A stretch of DNA of 64,000 nt, taken from positions 84,686 to 148,685 of the forward strand of contig JAQUQX010000002.1 of the NCBI GenBank assembly GCA_028715885.1, given 5' to 3'. A program made the translations under genes and the position numbers. Under the pieces are notes generated by a model, which made no database searches, was not told the origin of the DNA, and saw nothing but the letters and a program-made list of their open reading frames with translations. Source of the DNA: Candidatus Methanoperedens sp. GTDB taxonomy: Archaea; Halobacteriota; Methanosarcinia; Methanosarcinales; Methanoperedenaceae. Numbering within the stretch: position 1 is the first letter of the stretch; each line of letters starts with the position of its first letter. Shown piece after piece: positions 9,267 through 17,634 of this stretch.

Positions 9267-9914
9267 TCAATTCAAAAGCTCTTTTATCTTCTCAAGCACA
9301 AGAACCGCATCCTGCCTCTTCACATCAACTTCATGTTTCCTGAAAAAGTCAAACAGTCTTTCCTTCTCAGAATCAACAATAATCCCCTTTTTCACACATT
9401 CGCTAGTAATATCCCTGTAGTTCCTCTCAGGATAGAATACTTTCCGGGTAATCTCCACGACGGCAGAAGCCTGCTCTTTTGTCAATATGCCCATGACCTG
9501 CGCCTGCTCCACGGTCATCCTGACATTCACAAGTGGTACCGACAGCGGCTCCAGTGTTTCAGCATCAAAAGTTACAGCAACCTCATCATCGGATTCAAGT
9601 ATTTTGTTTTTATACATCTCATATATCTTCCCCACTCCTATCATCCCGTATGGCTCAAGCTCAGATGCCCGAAGCGCCCCCATACTTGCCCCGCCCACAA
9701 CGGTTATGCCCGCTTTTAGCGCCTCGATTATTTCACGGTGAGCCACTGCGGCGCGGTCAAAAAAAACCCCGTCTATAATCCCTATTATTTCAGGCGGTGC
9801 TGTCATAAGCCTCCTGATATCGTGGCGCTTCACAGGCATGCGATAGTCAGCATCCAGTATCTTTCCTGCATAGCTGTGGCTTATGCTCGTGCCTGTATAT
9901 ACAACAGGCTTCAT
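9267..9914 (-). CDS. tfuA: TfuA-like protein
   Basis: The 215-residue protein has TfuA features: VYTGTSISH at the start, IGIIDGVFFDRAAVAHREIIEALKAG and VVGGASMGALRASEL at 45-85, then GVGKIYEMY. TfuA partners YcaO enzymes that form thioamides; in methanogens the YcaO-TfuA pair makes the thioglycine of the McrA subunit of methyl-coenzyme M reductase. The ycaO gene lies 76 bases upstream on the same strand, so the pair is an operon. The start codon lies inside the 3' arm of a perfect hairpin (9911-9936) with a GAGG in the loop, so translation may be controlled by RNA folding. Confidence 0.85.
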   Translation of the reverse strand: MKPVVYTGTSISHSYAGKILDADYRMPVKRHDIRRLMTAPPEIIGIIDGVFFDRAAVAHREIIEALKAGITVVGGASMGALRASELEPYGMIGVGKIYEMYKNKILESDDEVAVTFDAETLEPLSVPLVNVRMTVEQAQVMGILTKEQASAVVEITRKVFYPERNYRDITSECVKKGIIVDSEKERLFDFFRKHEVDVKRQDAVLVLEKIKELLN

Positions 9915-9936
9915 AAAGCGAAACCTCGCTTTATGA
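9911..9936 (-). promoter_or_regulatory. Hairpin containing the tfuA start codon
   Basis: Perfect 10-base arms TCATAAAGCG and CGCTTTATGA around a 6-base loop. On the mRNA the start ATG of tfuA (9914-9912) lies in the 3' arm, and a GAGG Shine-Dalgarno-like word, 9 bases before the ATG, spans the loop edge. The fold would hide the start codon while leaving the ribosome site partly exposed, which suggests coupling to translation of ycaO or another control. Confidence 0.5.
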
Positions 9937-9941
9937 TGGAT

Positions 9942-9962
9942 GGGGTATGCGCAGCATACCCC
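9942..9962 (-). repeat. Second hairpin in the ycaO-tfuA gap
   Basis: Perfect 9-base arms GGGGTATGC and GCATACCCC around a 3-base loop. It lies between the tfuA start hairpin and a third hairpin; it may act as an RNA stability or processing element between two co-transcribed genes. Confidence 0.5.
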
Positions 9963-9971
9963 TCGTTTGAT

Positions 9972-9990
9972 AAAACTTTCCTAAAGTTTT
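9972..9990 (-). repeat. Third hairpin directly after ycaO stop
   Basis: Perfect 8-base arms AAAACTTT and AAAGTTTT around CCT, ending one base before the ycaO stop codon. It has no following T-run on the minus strand, so it is not an obvious terminator. Confidence 0.4.
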
Positions 9991-11226
9991 TCATCGCGCC
10001 AATCTCTTCTTCCTTTTCTTGATGCGCTCCCCTTTTCTCTCCCGGTCAAGCGTATAGAGTTCAAACATAGGTATAATCGCCCTGACTACCGGAATTTCCA
10101 CGCCTCTTGAAAGATTAACAATTATCGCGCCATCTGCAATTCCATCAAGGGATTCAAGCACGGTTTTTATATTAGCTGCAGGTGTATCGCTTGAACTATT
10201 TCCCAATTCATCCATCCGCACCTGCTCCAAATTCTCGTACCAGTAGCTGTTCATCTTTTTCATGTGGTCATAGCCGAATGTCCGCACCACTTGCTCCCTG
10301 TCAGTATCCTCACGCGCCCCGTGTATCTGTACCACGCGGCTCTGCGCAGCCTCGGTGAGCGCCCGTGTTACAGCTATCTCCGACGAAAGATGCGCGCCTG
10401 CTCCCATAACAAGAAGCGCAGGGTCTTTCAGCACGGTATCATCAAGCGCGGTAACTACTGTGGGAATATCTACATCCGAGTTAAGCAGCCACAGCTTGAC
10501 CGTGATTCCTGCTTCTTCCATCTTTCGTTTCAATTCATAATTTAGCCCATCGCTTTCAGAAAGCACGATTTCCCTTCCCGGATTTCGGGTGAATTCCGCA
10601 ATGCTGAGCGCGTCCCTTTCGATTACTTCAAGCAAGCCATGCAGCACCGCCTCCTCGATGGTATTTCCCGATGCAAGCCCGTTGGTGTTGCTTCTGAAGA
10701 GCTTGTTTCCTTTCTGCGGGTCGTATGGATGGAATACTGCATTCGCCGGAACGAACACTTCAATATCGTTCATAATATCGTGCCCCATGACCCATTCAAG
10801 GCTCGTGAACCCTGCCAGTGGCTGTGGCAAAAGAAGCGTGTCAGGGTATAAAGTGGGATAGCTTTCGCTGAGAGATTCATAGGTATCTGTGATCCTCTCT
10901 GTTTCTAATTCAACTCCGCTCAGGTTGATGCTCACCTCGGGCTGTTCCGCAAGGCAGCGCTCAAAACTCTCCATGATTGCGGATATTCTTGCATTGGTCT
11001 CGGTTGCGCCTTTTCCTGAGTATATGGATATTGCTCCAGCCGCAGCGCTCGGTCTTATGGCTGAGAAAACCGGAATGCCCACGCGGTCAAGGTCTGTGAT
11101 GTTCGCAATGCGGGTTACACCTATTGTGGGAAGGAGCTTTGTGGTGTTGGCAAGCGTTTCCTCTGGAGAAAGAACGCGCTGCGTGCCTTCGAGATATTTG
11201 ATATTGGGGTCGAGGGTTATTTTCAT
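9991..11226 (-). CDS. ycaO: YcaO domain protein (thioamide-forming cyclodehydratase type)
   Basis: About 411 residues with the YcaO fold, which activates a peptide amide with ATP. Visible pieces are TRIANITDLDRVGIPVFSAIRPSA, YSGKGATETNARISAIMESFER (the ATP-binding SxGKG and ExxE region), SNTNGLASGNTIEEAVLHGLLEVIERDA and the tail region NLSRGVEIPVVRAIIP. With TfuA next door, the likely job is the thioglycine of McrA, implying an MCR-bearing host. An upstream in-frame TTG at 11235 exists, but ATG 11226 gives the usual MKITLDPNIKY start. The end is Arg/Lys-rich and lacks the Pro-rich tail of azoline-forming YcaOs. Confidence 0.87.
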   Translation of the reverse strand: MKITLDPNIKYLEGTQRVLSPEETLANTTKLLPTIGVTRIANITDLDRVGIPVFSAIRPSAAAGAISIYSGKGATETNARISAIMESFERCLAEQPEVSINLSGVELETERITDTYESLSESYPTLYPDTLLLPQPLAGFTSLEWVMGHDIMNDIEVFVPANAVFHPYDPQKGNKLFRSNTNGLASGNTIEEAVLHGLLEVIERDALSIAEFTRNPGREIVLSESDGLNYELKRKMEEAGITVKLWLLNSDVDIPTVVTALDDTVLKDPALLVMGAGAHLSSEIAVTRALTEAAQSRVVQIHGAREDTDREQVVRTFGYDHMKKMNSYWYENLEQVRMDELGNSSSDTPAANIKTVLESLDGIADGAIIVNLSRGVEIPVVRAIIPMFELYTLDRERKGERIKKRKKRLAR

Positions 11227-11338
11227 TTTTTGCAATCTTATTGGATATGGGTTATATATCTTGCTATGGCGCTACGGGATAAAATATAATCCCATTGGGA
11301 ACTATCTTGATATAAAAAGCTGAAAAGAGGTATATTTT

Positions 11339-12316
11339 ATGACACTTGACTCACGAATTTCCGAACTTGCAAAAGCAGCCAAACCGACCGTAGCGATAAT
11401 CGGTCTTGGGAGCGCAGGCTGCAACATCGTTTCATGGATAGCACAGAAAGAGCTTGTAGGAAGCAAGATAATCGCGGCAGATACGGACGCAACGCATTTG
11501 ATGGGGACAAAAGCAGATGTGAAGATTCTCCTCGGTGAGCAAGCCTATCTGGGAAAAGGCTGCGGGGGCTTTGCAGAAAGGGGCACCGAGGCAGCGAGGG
11601 AGAGCATAAAAGAAATAAAACAGGAACTTAAAGCTTCAAACCTCGTATTCATCATAGCAGGCATTGGAGGCGGCTCCGGCACCGGCGCAGCCCCCGTTGT
11701 CGCTGAAGCTGCACGCGAAGCAGGCATCCTTACCATCGGATGTGTGACTCTGCCTTTCGGTTATGAGGTCATGAGACGGAAAAAAGCGCTTTTTGGAATT
11801 AAGGCTCTTGCCGCCCAGTGCGATTCACTGGTAGTTATCGACAACTCAAGGCTGAGAACCATTGCAGGCAGTCTCCCGCTCCGGGAAGGTTTTGCGGTAG
11901 CGAACGAATTCGTGGGTAATTTTATCAAGAACATAACTGAAACAATCACGCAGGCAAGCCTTGTCAACCTTGATTACTCTGACCTGCGCAGCGTTGTGGA
12001 ACGGGGCGGGATATCCTCCATCGGCATAGGCGAAGCCGAGGGTGAGAACCGCATAGAAAAAGCGATGGAACAGGCGCTCGCCACACCCCTGCTTGACGTT
12101 CCTGACATCTCAGGGACATACGGCGTCCTGGTACACATAGCAGGCGGCGAGGATATGACCCTCGGAGAGGTCTCGCAGGCAGGCGAGATTATCCTCGAGA
12201 AAGCCCCGAATACCGGCAGGATAGTCTGGGGCGCGAAGGTGGATGAATCCCTTGCCGGGCATGTCAAGGTGACTGCGGTCCTGACGGGTGTCATGGATCC
12301 GAAGAAATTAATATAG
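11339..12316 (+). CDS. FtsZ-family tubulin-like GTPase (paralogue)
   Basis: The 325-residue protein has the tubulin/FtsZ core: IIGLGSAGCNIVSW near 20, AADTDATHL near 47, the signature GIGGGSGTGAAPVVAE near 107-122 (FtsZ normally GGGTGTG), and a T7-type loop LVNLDYSDLRSVV near 204-216 that keeps the acidic residue for GTP hydrolysis. It is shorter than usual cell-division FtsZ and lacks a C-terminal linker and tail for membrane-anchor binding. It is followed 2 bases later by a GXGXG-domain gene, so they are co-translated. It may be a secondary FtsZ, not the main division protein. Confidence 0.85.
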   Translation: MTLDSRISELAKAAKPTVAIIGLGSAGCNIVSWIAQKELVGSKIIAADTDATHLMGTKADVKILLGEQAYLGKGCGGFAERGTEAARESIKEIKQELKASNLVFIIAGIGGGSGTGAAPVVAEAAREAGILTIGCVTLPFGYEVMRRKKALFGIKALAAQCDSLVVIDNSRLRTIAGSLPLREGFAVANEFVGNFIKNITETITQASLVNLDYSDLRSVVERGGISSIGIGEAEGENRIEKAMEQALATPLLDVPDISGTYGVLVHIAGGEDMTLGEVSQAGEIILEKAPNTGRIVWGAKVDESLAGHVKVTAVLTGVMDPKKLI

Positions 12317-12318
12317 GT

Positions 12319-13281
12319 ATGGAAATTGAACTGACCGAAAGGGTAGATAATCTCTGCGATTATATCTATAATTTCACATGGCAGGATAATAAGCTCCGCC
12401 CTGAAAGCGTAATCCCTTTCCAGAAGGGCACAAGCTACACATTCAAAAACCTGGTGGATGAATTAAGGAAGAGCAAAGAGGTGCGTATCACAGGCAACGC
12501 AGGAAAAAGACTGGGTTACAGCATGGGCGTTGACCTTGCGCATTTCGGGGGAACCGGCGCGCCCGAAAATGCAGGGAAAATATATATCGAAGGCGATGTT
12601 TCTTCCGAGATGGGGATGGGCATGGTTTCAGGCACTGTGTATGTTAAAGGCAGCATCGAAGAGCCTGTCGGGAATGTGGCAGAGGTTGTGTCGGATGAGC
12701 AGGGTTACAGAAAGTTCCGTTCAATAACAGAGATTTTATGCAATGGTTTAGGAAAAGATGTTCTTGTCAAGAATAATTACGATGAACAAGAAAAACATTT
12801 GCTTCTAAATGATGGAGTACTTCGGGGCACGATAGCGGCGCGCTGTCGCTACGAGGCTCTCGTCACCGTCGAAGGTGGCGTTTACAACGGCACGGGGCTG
12901 CTGATGCAGAAAGGCGTGGTTCATGTCATGGGAGACGCAGGCATGAACATTGGCGCGCATCTTGACGGGGGTGTGGTAATAGTGGAGGGCACCACAGGCG
13001 AATTTGCAGGCGCGTACATGAAAAAAGGAGTGCTGATATTGAAGGATGCGAAAGGCTTCGTAGGAGCGAATATGAAAGACGGGGCGATTTTTGCTAAGAA
13101 AAAAGTTAAGACCGCGCCGCCTGTGGAGGAGCTTGCGATGGCAGAGGTGGATGCGAAGCTGTTGATGAAATATCTTGATATAGGGCATGTTGAGGCTATG
13201 GGCTATCATAAGTACGGGCTTGTGAGGGAGAGGCTTGTGCGAATGAGGGATGGGAGCGTGGTGGTGAGAAGAATTGAATAA
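12319..13281 (+). CDS. GXGXG-domain protein (FwdC / glutamate synthase domain 3-like)
   Basis: From about residue 70 on the protein is a right-handed beta-helix with the repeated glycine pattern of the GXGXG (gltB C-terminal) superfamily: GTGAPENAGKIYIEGDVSSEMGMGM, GGVYNGTGLLMQKG, GDAGMNIGAHLDGG and GANMKDGAIF. The same fold forms subunit C of formylmethanofuran dehydrogenase. Here no other Fwd/Fmd subunits are near, and the N-terminal 65 residues differ from FwdC, so a stand-alone role is likely. It follows the FtsZ-like gene with a 2-base gap. Old genome entries name relatives tributyrin esterase, which the sequence does not support. Confidence 0.75.
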   Translation: MEIELTERVDNLCDYIYNFTWQDNKLRPESVIPFQKGTSYTFKNLVDELRKSKEVRITGNAGKRLGYSMGVDLAHFGGTGAPENAGKIYIEGDVSSEMGMGMVSGTVYVKGSIEEPVGNVAEVVSDEQGYRKFRSITEILCNGLGKDVLVKNNYDEQEKHLLLNDGVLRGTIAARCRYEALVTVEGGVYNGTGLLMQKGVVHVMGDAGMNIGAHLDGGVVIVEGTTGEFAGAYMKKGVLILKDAKGFVGANMKDGAIFAKKKVKTAPPVEELAMAEVDAKLLMKYLDIGHVEAMGYHKYGLVRERLVRMRDGSVVVRRIE

Positions 13282-13307
13282 TATTGGAATTCTTGACATG
13301 CGTTAAT

Positions 13308-13316
13308 TTTATATAT
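13308..13316 (+). promoter_or_regulatory. Archaeal TATA box before the aromatic pathway operon
   Basis: TTTATATAT lies about 60 bases before the start of the ADH synthase gene, in an 84-base gap. A start site about 25 bases downstream would give a leader of around 35 bases ending in AAGGTGAT. Confidence 0.5.
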
Positions 13317-13374
13317 GGTCATAACTATGACAGTGTGTAACATACTAACATGAATTTAATAAAAGGTGATTAAA

Positions 13375-14172
13375 TTGTCAGAAATCGGCAAAAAAATACG
13401 ACTTGAACGGATTATGGACAGGGAAAGCAGGAATATGGTAATCATCCCTATGGACCATGGAATATCGATGGGGCCCATTAATGGTATCGTAAACCTTGCA
13501 GAAATGGTAAATAAAATAGCGGACGGCGGCGCCAACGCCGTTCTCTTGCAGAAAGGAATGGCAAAGCACGGACACCGCGGCTACGGACGCGATATCGGGC
13601 TAATCATACACATGAGCGCATCCACTTCTCTCGGACCCGACCCGAATGACAAAGTACAGGTTTGCACAGTGGAAGAAGCCATAAAAATGGGAGCCGACGC
13701 CGTGAGCGTTCATGTCAATATCGGGTCTGAGACTGAAGCCAAACAACTGAAAAAACTGGGCTCTGTCGCTGAATATTGCGATATATGGGGAATGCCGCTG
13801 ATTGCGATGATGTACCCGCGCGGAAAGGATATCAAGAACTCAAACGACGCCGAACTTGTAGCCCATGTTGCACGCGTTGGCGCCGAGTTAGGCGCAGACA
13901 TCATAAAAACCAATTTCACAGGCGATATAGATACGTTCAGGAATGTTGTGGAAGGCTGCCCCGTACCTGTGGTAATGGCAGGAGGGCCCAAGGCAAACAC
14001 GGACGAGGAATTCCTCGCTATGGTGCGCGCCGCGGTAGATGCGGGCGGACGCGGCGTGGCAATTGGAAGGAATGTCTTCCAGCATGAAAATCCCACTGCA
14101 ATGACGCGCGCCCTTACGCTTGTAGTCCACAAAGGCGCAAGCGTGGACGATGCCATGGAGGCTCTGCGGTGA
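13375..14172 (+). CDS. aroA': 2-amino-3,7-dideoxy-D-threo-hept-6-ulosonate synthase (ADH synthase)
   Basis: A class I aldolase-fold enzyme of the archaeal shikimate entry route, condensing 6-deoxy-5-ketofructose 1-phosphate with aspartate semialdehyde. Seen are [13 protein letters not shown] near 20, [24 protein letters not shown], the Schiff-base lysine in [10 protein letters not shown] near 180, and [11 protein letters not shown] chose TTG 13375 because GGTGAT sits at ribosome-site distance before it; GTG 13366 in the same frame is inside that site. The next gene overlaps by 4 bases (GTGA), so both are translated together. Confidence 0.9.
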   Translation: MSEIGKKIRLERIMDRESRNMVIIPMDHGISMGPINGIVNLAEMVNKIADGGANAVLLQKGMAKHGHRGYGRDIGLIIHMSASTSLGPDPNDKVQVCTVEEAIKMGADAVSVHVNIGSETEAKQLKKLGSVAEYCDIWGMPLIAMMYPRGKDIKNSNDAELVAHVARVGAELGADIIKTNFTGDIDTFRNVVEGCPVPVVMAGGPKANTDEEFLAMVRAAVDAGGRGVAIGRNVFQHENPTAMTRALTLVVHKGASVDDAMEALR

Positions 14173-15302
14173 AAAAAGAAAAAACCGTCTGGATAAAAGC
14201 AGACGGCGGGACATGGGAAGAGAACAAACCGCTTATCACCACAGGGCTTGAATCGGGAGCGGATGCCGTACTTTTGAAGGCGGAGGAGGTCGAGAGGGTA
14301 AGAGAACTGGGAAACATCAAAACTGCTGCACCGACAGAAGATGCCGATATCGTGGTCGTCGGGATAGACGGCGAGGGTGACGGGACAAGCAAACTGCCAG
14401 CCGATTTTGCGGCATCAGAAGATATAGCTGAAGCGCAGCATCTTACGAGAGAAGGTAAAACTGTTGCAGGGTACGTGGTCATCAAAAACAAGAAATATGA
14501 GCAGTTCGCGGTCGAGCTTGGGAAATCTTGCGATTACCTGATTGTGATCGGGACGGACTGGAAGGTCATTCCGCTTGAAAACCTGATAGCAGGGCTCCAG
14601 AAGCTCGACGTGGAGATAATCGCAGGCGTCCGGAATGCTGAGGAGGCAAAACTCGCGCTTGAGACGCTGGAACACGGCTCGGACGGGGTGCTCCTTGATA
14701 CTGATAATCTCTCCGAGATAAAGAAAGTCATTGCAATCCGTGACAGGTCTGGAATGGAGAAGATACCCCTTGTAAAAGCCACTGTGACAAAGGTGAAACA
14801 GGTAGGCATGGGTGACAGGGTATGCGTGGATACTGCCTCACTCATGGTTCCCGGGGAAGGGATGCTCATAGGTTCGCAAAGCAGCGGGCTGTTCCTTGTG
14901 CATTCGGAATCAGAAGAAAGCCCATACGTAGCCGCGCGCCCGTTCAGGGTAAATGCAGGCGCGGTTCATGCCTATATAAGGGTGGGCGAGAAGACGCGCT
15001 ACCTCTCAGAATTAGCATCGGGTGATGAGGTGCTGATAATTGATTCGGAAGGCGAAACGCGCCCCGCCGTCGTTGGCAGGGTCAAGATTGAGCGCCGCCC
15101 CCTGATGCTCGTGGAGGCTGAGGTGGAAGGGACGAAGATAAAGACCCTGCTCCAGAATGCAGAGACGATTAAGCTTGTCGGCACCGATGGGAAGCCCGTG
15201 CCTGTGACCGCGCTCAAGGAGGGCGATGAGGTGCTGGTGTATTTTGAGGCGGCGGCGAGGCATTTCGGGATTAAGATTGAGGAGACGATTATTGAGAAGT
15301 GA
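14169..15302 (+). CDS. aroB': 3-dehydroquinate synthase II
   Basis: The 377-residue protein matches archaeal DHQ synthase II, which turns the ADH synthase product into 3-dehydroquinate by oxidative deamination with NAD. Seen are [14 protein letters not shown] at the start, [15 protein letters not shown] near 175, [34 protein letters not shown] split over about 218-250, and [14 protein letters not shown] near 258. It overlaps the upstream gene by 4 bases and starts with GTG. Together they replace the bacterial DAHP synthase/AroB steps. Confidence 0.92.
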   Translation: MKKEKTVWIKADGGTWEENKPLITTGLESGADAVLLKAEEVERVRELGNIKTAAPTEDADIVVVGIDGEGDGTSKLPADFAASEDIAEAQHLTREGKTVAGYVVIKNKKYEQFAVELGKSCDYLIVIGTDWKVIPLENLIAGLQKLDVEIIAGVRNAEEAKLALETLEHGSDGVLLDTDNLSEIKKVIAIRDRSGMEKIPLVKATVTKVKQVGMGDRVCVDTASLMVPGEGMLIGSQSSGLFLVHSESEESPYVAARPFRVNAGAVHAYIRVGEKTRYLSELASGDEVLIIDSEGETRPAVVGRVKIERRPLMLVEAEVEGTKIKTLLQNAETIKLVGTDGKPVPVTALKEGDEVLVYFEAAARHFGIKIEETIIEK

Positions 15303-15307
15303 TATAT

Positions 15308-16186
15308 TCAAAATTGCTTGCTTAACTTATCACGAGCTACTTCCACTTTGGCTTTAAAACCCTCAATAATGTTTTTAGTTTCTTCATTAGTTTTTAATAT
15401 GAACTTTTCTGTAGAGTCAGAAGAAATTCTCCAAGTATTTAGCTGCTCATTTATCCCATAAAGCTGATTCCAACATCTCTCAGCCAACTCAAAAAACGCC
15501 CACTCTTCATCAACATAACGATTTGTTATCAATAGTTCTATTGCGATTATTCTAAAACGGTCGGCTGGAACCTTATAATTTTTTATATCTTGTTGGTTAA
15601 GTCTGACTCGATAAGCTATCGCCTTCAAAATTAGCAAATTTTTATTGCATTCAGATAATACTGCATCTAACCTTCGGATTGCTTCATCTCTACGGAAAAT
15701 CTCAAACAAAGTACCTCGACCTGAAATGGTTTCTAATACATGGCTATCAGGTCTATCAGGATGTGAGCAGCAATCCTGAATAGCTTCCTTGAACTGTTTG
15801 ACAAAACCCTTCATCTTCAAATGATTTTTAGGATAATAAAAGAGAGTGCCTTTGCCACCAATATCGAAGGGGAGCTTTATCCCTTCTTCTGCAATCGTAA
15901 TGGTACCATGCTTGAAACTCTGTCGAACGCCAAGCTCCCAATAAACATTAGTATTGTTGTCTGTAAGATTGGAAACCACTACTGGAGAAACAACAAGATC
16001 AGTGATTATTTGTTTCAAAATATCGCCACGCAATGCCTCTGAGCGCCGAGCTTCAAAATCTAAATTTTCCTCGATGAGAGGCTTCAAGAAATTTTCAAAA
16101 TGTTCCTTCCAGTATTCTTCAGTATGTTCATCCGTGGTCTGGCTAAACGGCATTATCACAAAGCAAGTTTGTCGATTTTCAGACAC
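15308..16186 (-). CDS. TIR/nucleoside deoxyribosyltransferase-like domain protein
   Basis: The first 110 residues carry CFVIMPFS at position 8-15 and NNTNVYWELGVRQSFKHG near 80-97, the two hallmarks of the NDT/TIR-like superfamily, with the Glu of YWELG in the expected catalytic position for cleaving an N-glycosidic bond of a nucleotide. Residues 130-292 are helical and have no family I recognise. Similar TIR-like proteins act in anti-phage NAD depletion or as receptors for nucleotide signals; that role is inference here. The gene is convergent with aroB' (5-base gap), AT-richer than it, and sits at the edge of the repeat and toxin-antitoxin region. Confidence 0.65.
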   Translation of the reverse strand: MSENRQTCFVIMPFSQTTDEHTEEYWKEHFENFLKPLIEENLDFEARRSEALRGDILKQIITDLVVSPVVVSNLTDNNTNVYWELGVRQSFKHGTITIAEEGIKLPFDIGGKGTLFYYPKNHLKMKGFVKQFKEAIQDCCSHPDRPDSHVLETISGRGTLFEIFRRDEAIRRLDAVLSECNKNLLILKAIAYRVRLNQQDIKNYKVPADRFRIIAIELLITNRYVDEEWAFFELAERCWNQLYGINEQLNTWRISSDSTEKFILKTNEETKNIIEGFKAKVEVARDKLSKQF

Positions 16187-16260
16187 TTCATTACCTCTTT
16201 CAAGATACCATTATTGCATCGGCAGTAGATTTATCTTTCGCAAGTTATGACAATAAGTTC

Positions 16261-16421
16261 TCATATTAATAAGATTTTACTGCGCCCCGCAATTTTCTGT
16301 CCATACCAACCTCCCCACACGGTCTATAAACCATCCCGCCCCCCTCACATCGCGCGCGCCGGGGCGGTTGGCGCGGCGGGGTTTGCGGACGGCGCCGCAG
16401 ATTTATAATTTATAATATATT
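16261..16421. repeat. Intergenic repeat family, copy 1 (no right-hand tail)
   Basis: Fills most of the 322-base gap between the TIR-like gene and the AbrB-type antitoxin. It shares with copies at 17241 and 18153 the order: TGCGCCCC, TTTT(C/A)TTG, CTATAxCAACC, TCTATAAACC, CGCGCG, CGGGGCG, GGGGTTTGCGGA, GCGCC, GATTTATAATT. Arms CGCCCCG (16283-16289) and CGGGGCG (16360-16366) could pair over about 85 bases, followed by a small GCGG/CCGC hairpin. The copy diverges after TTATAAT. Confidence 0.6.
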
Positions 16422-16508
16422 TTATATTGTTCTTTTTTTGAAAGATGCCAATATAAGCAGGTATATATCTAAATAAAAGTAATACCTATGGTAAGGAGAT
16501 AAAAGAAA

Positions 16509-16748
16509 ATGGAAGCTTACAGGTCAAAAATTACAAGTAAAGGGCAGATAACAATTCCCAAGTCAATAAGAGAGCTGTTACACCTGCTTAAAGGAGATGA
16601 AGTCATCCTCGTTCCTACCGAAAAAGGCGTGATTTTGAAACGTGAGACAGCATCCCTCCGCGGAATTTGGAAAGGCGAAATCACAGAAAAAGAGATAGAC
16701 GAAGGCATAAAGGAGATTCGTTCCAAATGGCGGATAAATACACAATAG
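16509..16748 (+). CDS. vapB: AbrB/MazE-type antitoxin (VapB)
   Basis: The 79-residue protein opens with a swapped-hairpin AbrB DNA-binding domain (SKITSKGQITIPKSIRELL, then GDEVILVPTEKGVILK). Residues 50-79 form the charged tail expected to block the toxin. It overlaps the PIN toxin gene by 22 bases, so they are translated together. Such pairs usually repress their own promoter; TATA-like sequence TATATAT lies at 16461-16468 and AAGGAGAT just before the start. Confidence 0.85.
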   Translation: MEAYRSKITSKGQITIPKSIRELLHLLKGDEVILVPTEKGVILKRETASLRGIWKGEITEKEIDEGIKEIRSKWRINTQ

Positions 16749-17125
16749 ATACCGTCGCCTTCATCTATTATCTCGCAGAATTACTGCCTGGAAAAGTTGA
16801 AAAGATTTTCCAGAGCGCGGAAAAAGGCGATGTAAAGTTGATTATCCCATCCATTTCAATCGGCGAAGCGATTTATGTTTTTAAGAAACAAAAGAAAAGC
16901 AGAGCAGACGACGAAATATCCAAAATGTTAGAAAATCTTGGAAAATGCGCTTATATTGAGGGCAAAGAACTTGAACTGCAAGACTGGAAAAATGTAGCGG
17001 CATCAAAGATTCCAGAACTGCACGACAGGATGGTAGTCGCCACAGCCAAAAAATTTAACGCCCCACTAATCACCAATGACGGTGAAATCATAAAATCGGG
17101 GGAAGTAAGGACGTTGTGGGATTAA
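16727..17125 (+). CDS. vapC: PIN-domain ribonuclease toxin (VapC)
   Basis: The 132-residue protein begins ADKYTIDTVAFIYYL with the first catalytic Asp, has the conserved Glu in SISIGEAIYVFKK near 43, and ends with PELHDRMVVATAKKFNAPLITNDGEI, holding the remaining acidic residues of the PIN metal site. I chose ATG 16727; the upstream frame to 16667 encodes a basic stretch inside vapB that is not PIN-like. VapC toxins cut tRNA or rRNA when the antitoxin is lost. Confidence 0.88.
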   Translation: MADKYTIDTVAFIYYLAELLPGKVEKIFQSAEKGDVKLIIPSISIGEAIYVFKKQKKSRADDEISKMLENLGKCAYIEGKELELQDWKNVAASKIPELHDRMVVATAKKFNAPLITNDGEIIKSGEVRTLWD

Positions 17126-17196
17126 GATTAAAGAAACGTACCGTGCATAGCCGGGCATGTTATTTCAACTTCTTAGTTTCTTTTTTCCCTATTCTG

Positions 17197-17212
17197 CTGA
17201 GAAAATTCTCAG
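17197..17212. terminator. Inverted repeat after vapC, possible terminator
   Basis: CTGAGAA and TTCTCAG are perfect 7-base arms with a 2-base spacer, 72 bases after the vapC stop, and a T-rich run follows at 17226-17260. In archaea T-runs alone can end transcription, so the role is likely but not certain. Confidence 0.35.
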
Positions 17213-17240
17213 AATTTACACTGTTCTTCCTGTTTTTTTC

Positions 17241-17456
17241 TCATATTCTTTTCCTGCGCCCCGCCATTTTATTGCCTATACCAACCCTGCCTTTCCAAAG
17301 TCTATAACCCCCCAGCCCACAACACTCGCGCGCAGACGGGGCGGGATGCGGGCGTGACAGGCGGCTGCATGGGGTTTGCGGAAAGCGCCACAGATTTATA
17401 ATTGTTGTAATATACTTCTACGCTTTGCGTTCTTTGCGCCCTTTGCGGTGGATTCG
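17241..17456. repeat. Intergenic repeat family, copy 2 (with tail)
   Basis: Best full copy. It has TCATATT, CCTGCGCCCCGCC, TTTTATTGCCTATACCAACC, TCTATAACC, CTCGCGCG, GACGGGGCG, GGCTGCATGGGGTTTGCGGA, GCGCC, GATTTATAATTGTTGTAATA, then a tail CTTCTACGCTTTGCG, TTCTTTGCGCCCTTTGCGG that is shared with copy 3. Arms CGCCCCG (17257-17263) and CGGGGCG (17337-17343). It lies between vapBC and the BrnT-like pair. Confidence 0.65.
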
Positions 17457-17461
17457 TAAGC

Positions 17462-17606
17462 AGCGAGAACCGATACAAACTCGTACGGACTCCTGTCGAG
17501 TTCTCTGTGAGTTCGTTGTTTTTTATTAATTACGCTTGGGGACGCGATTGGTGACGACATCGGTCTTAGAGAAACGCCAAAATTCCGCAACGGTATTGTT
17601 ATTTAA
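17462..17606 (+). pseudogene. Possible coding remnant of unknown family
   Basis: Two short frames shifted by one base read SENRYKLVRTPVEFS and then LGDAIGDDIGLRETPKFRNG ending at TAA 17604-17606. The second looks like a conserved protein tail, but I cannot name the family. No start codon fits. It sits between repeat copy 2 and the antitoxin gene on the other strand. Confidence 0.3.
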
Positions 17607-17634
17607 AAAAAACAATCGCTTTAATAAACTAAAA

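Noticed and set aside
12319..13281. GXGXG protein as subunit C of formylmethanofuran dehydrogenase
   Set aside because: No other Fwd/Fmd subunit genes are nearby and the N-terminal part differs; kept as a stand-alone GXGXG protein.
13366..13374. GTG 13366 as the start of ADH synthase
   Set aside because: It lies within GGTGAT, which is better read as the ribosome site for TTG 13375.
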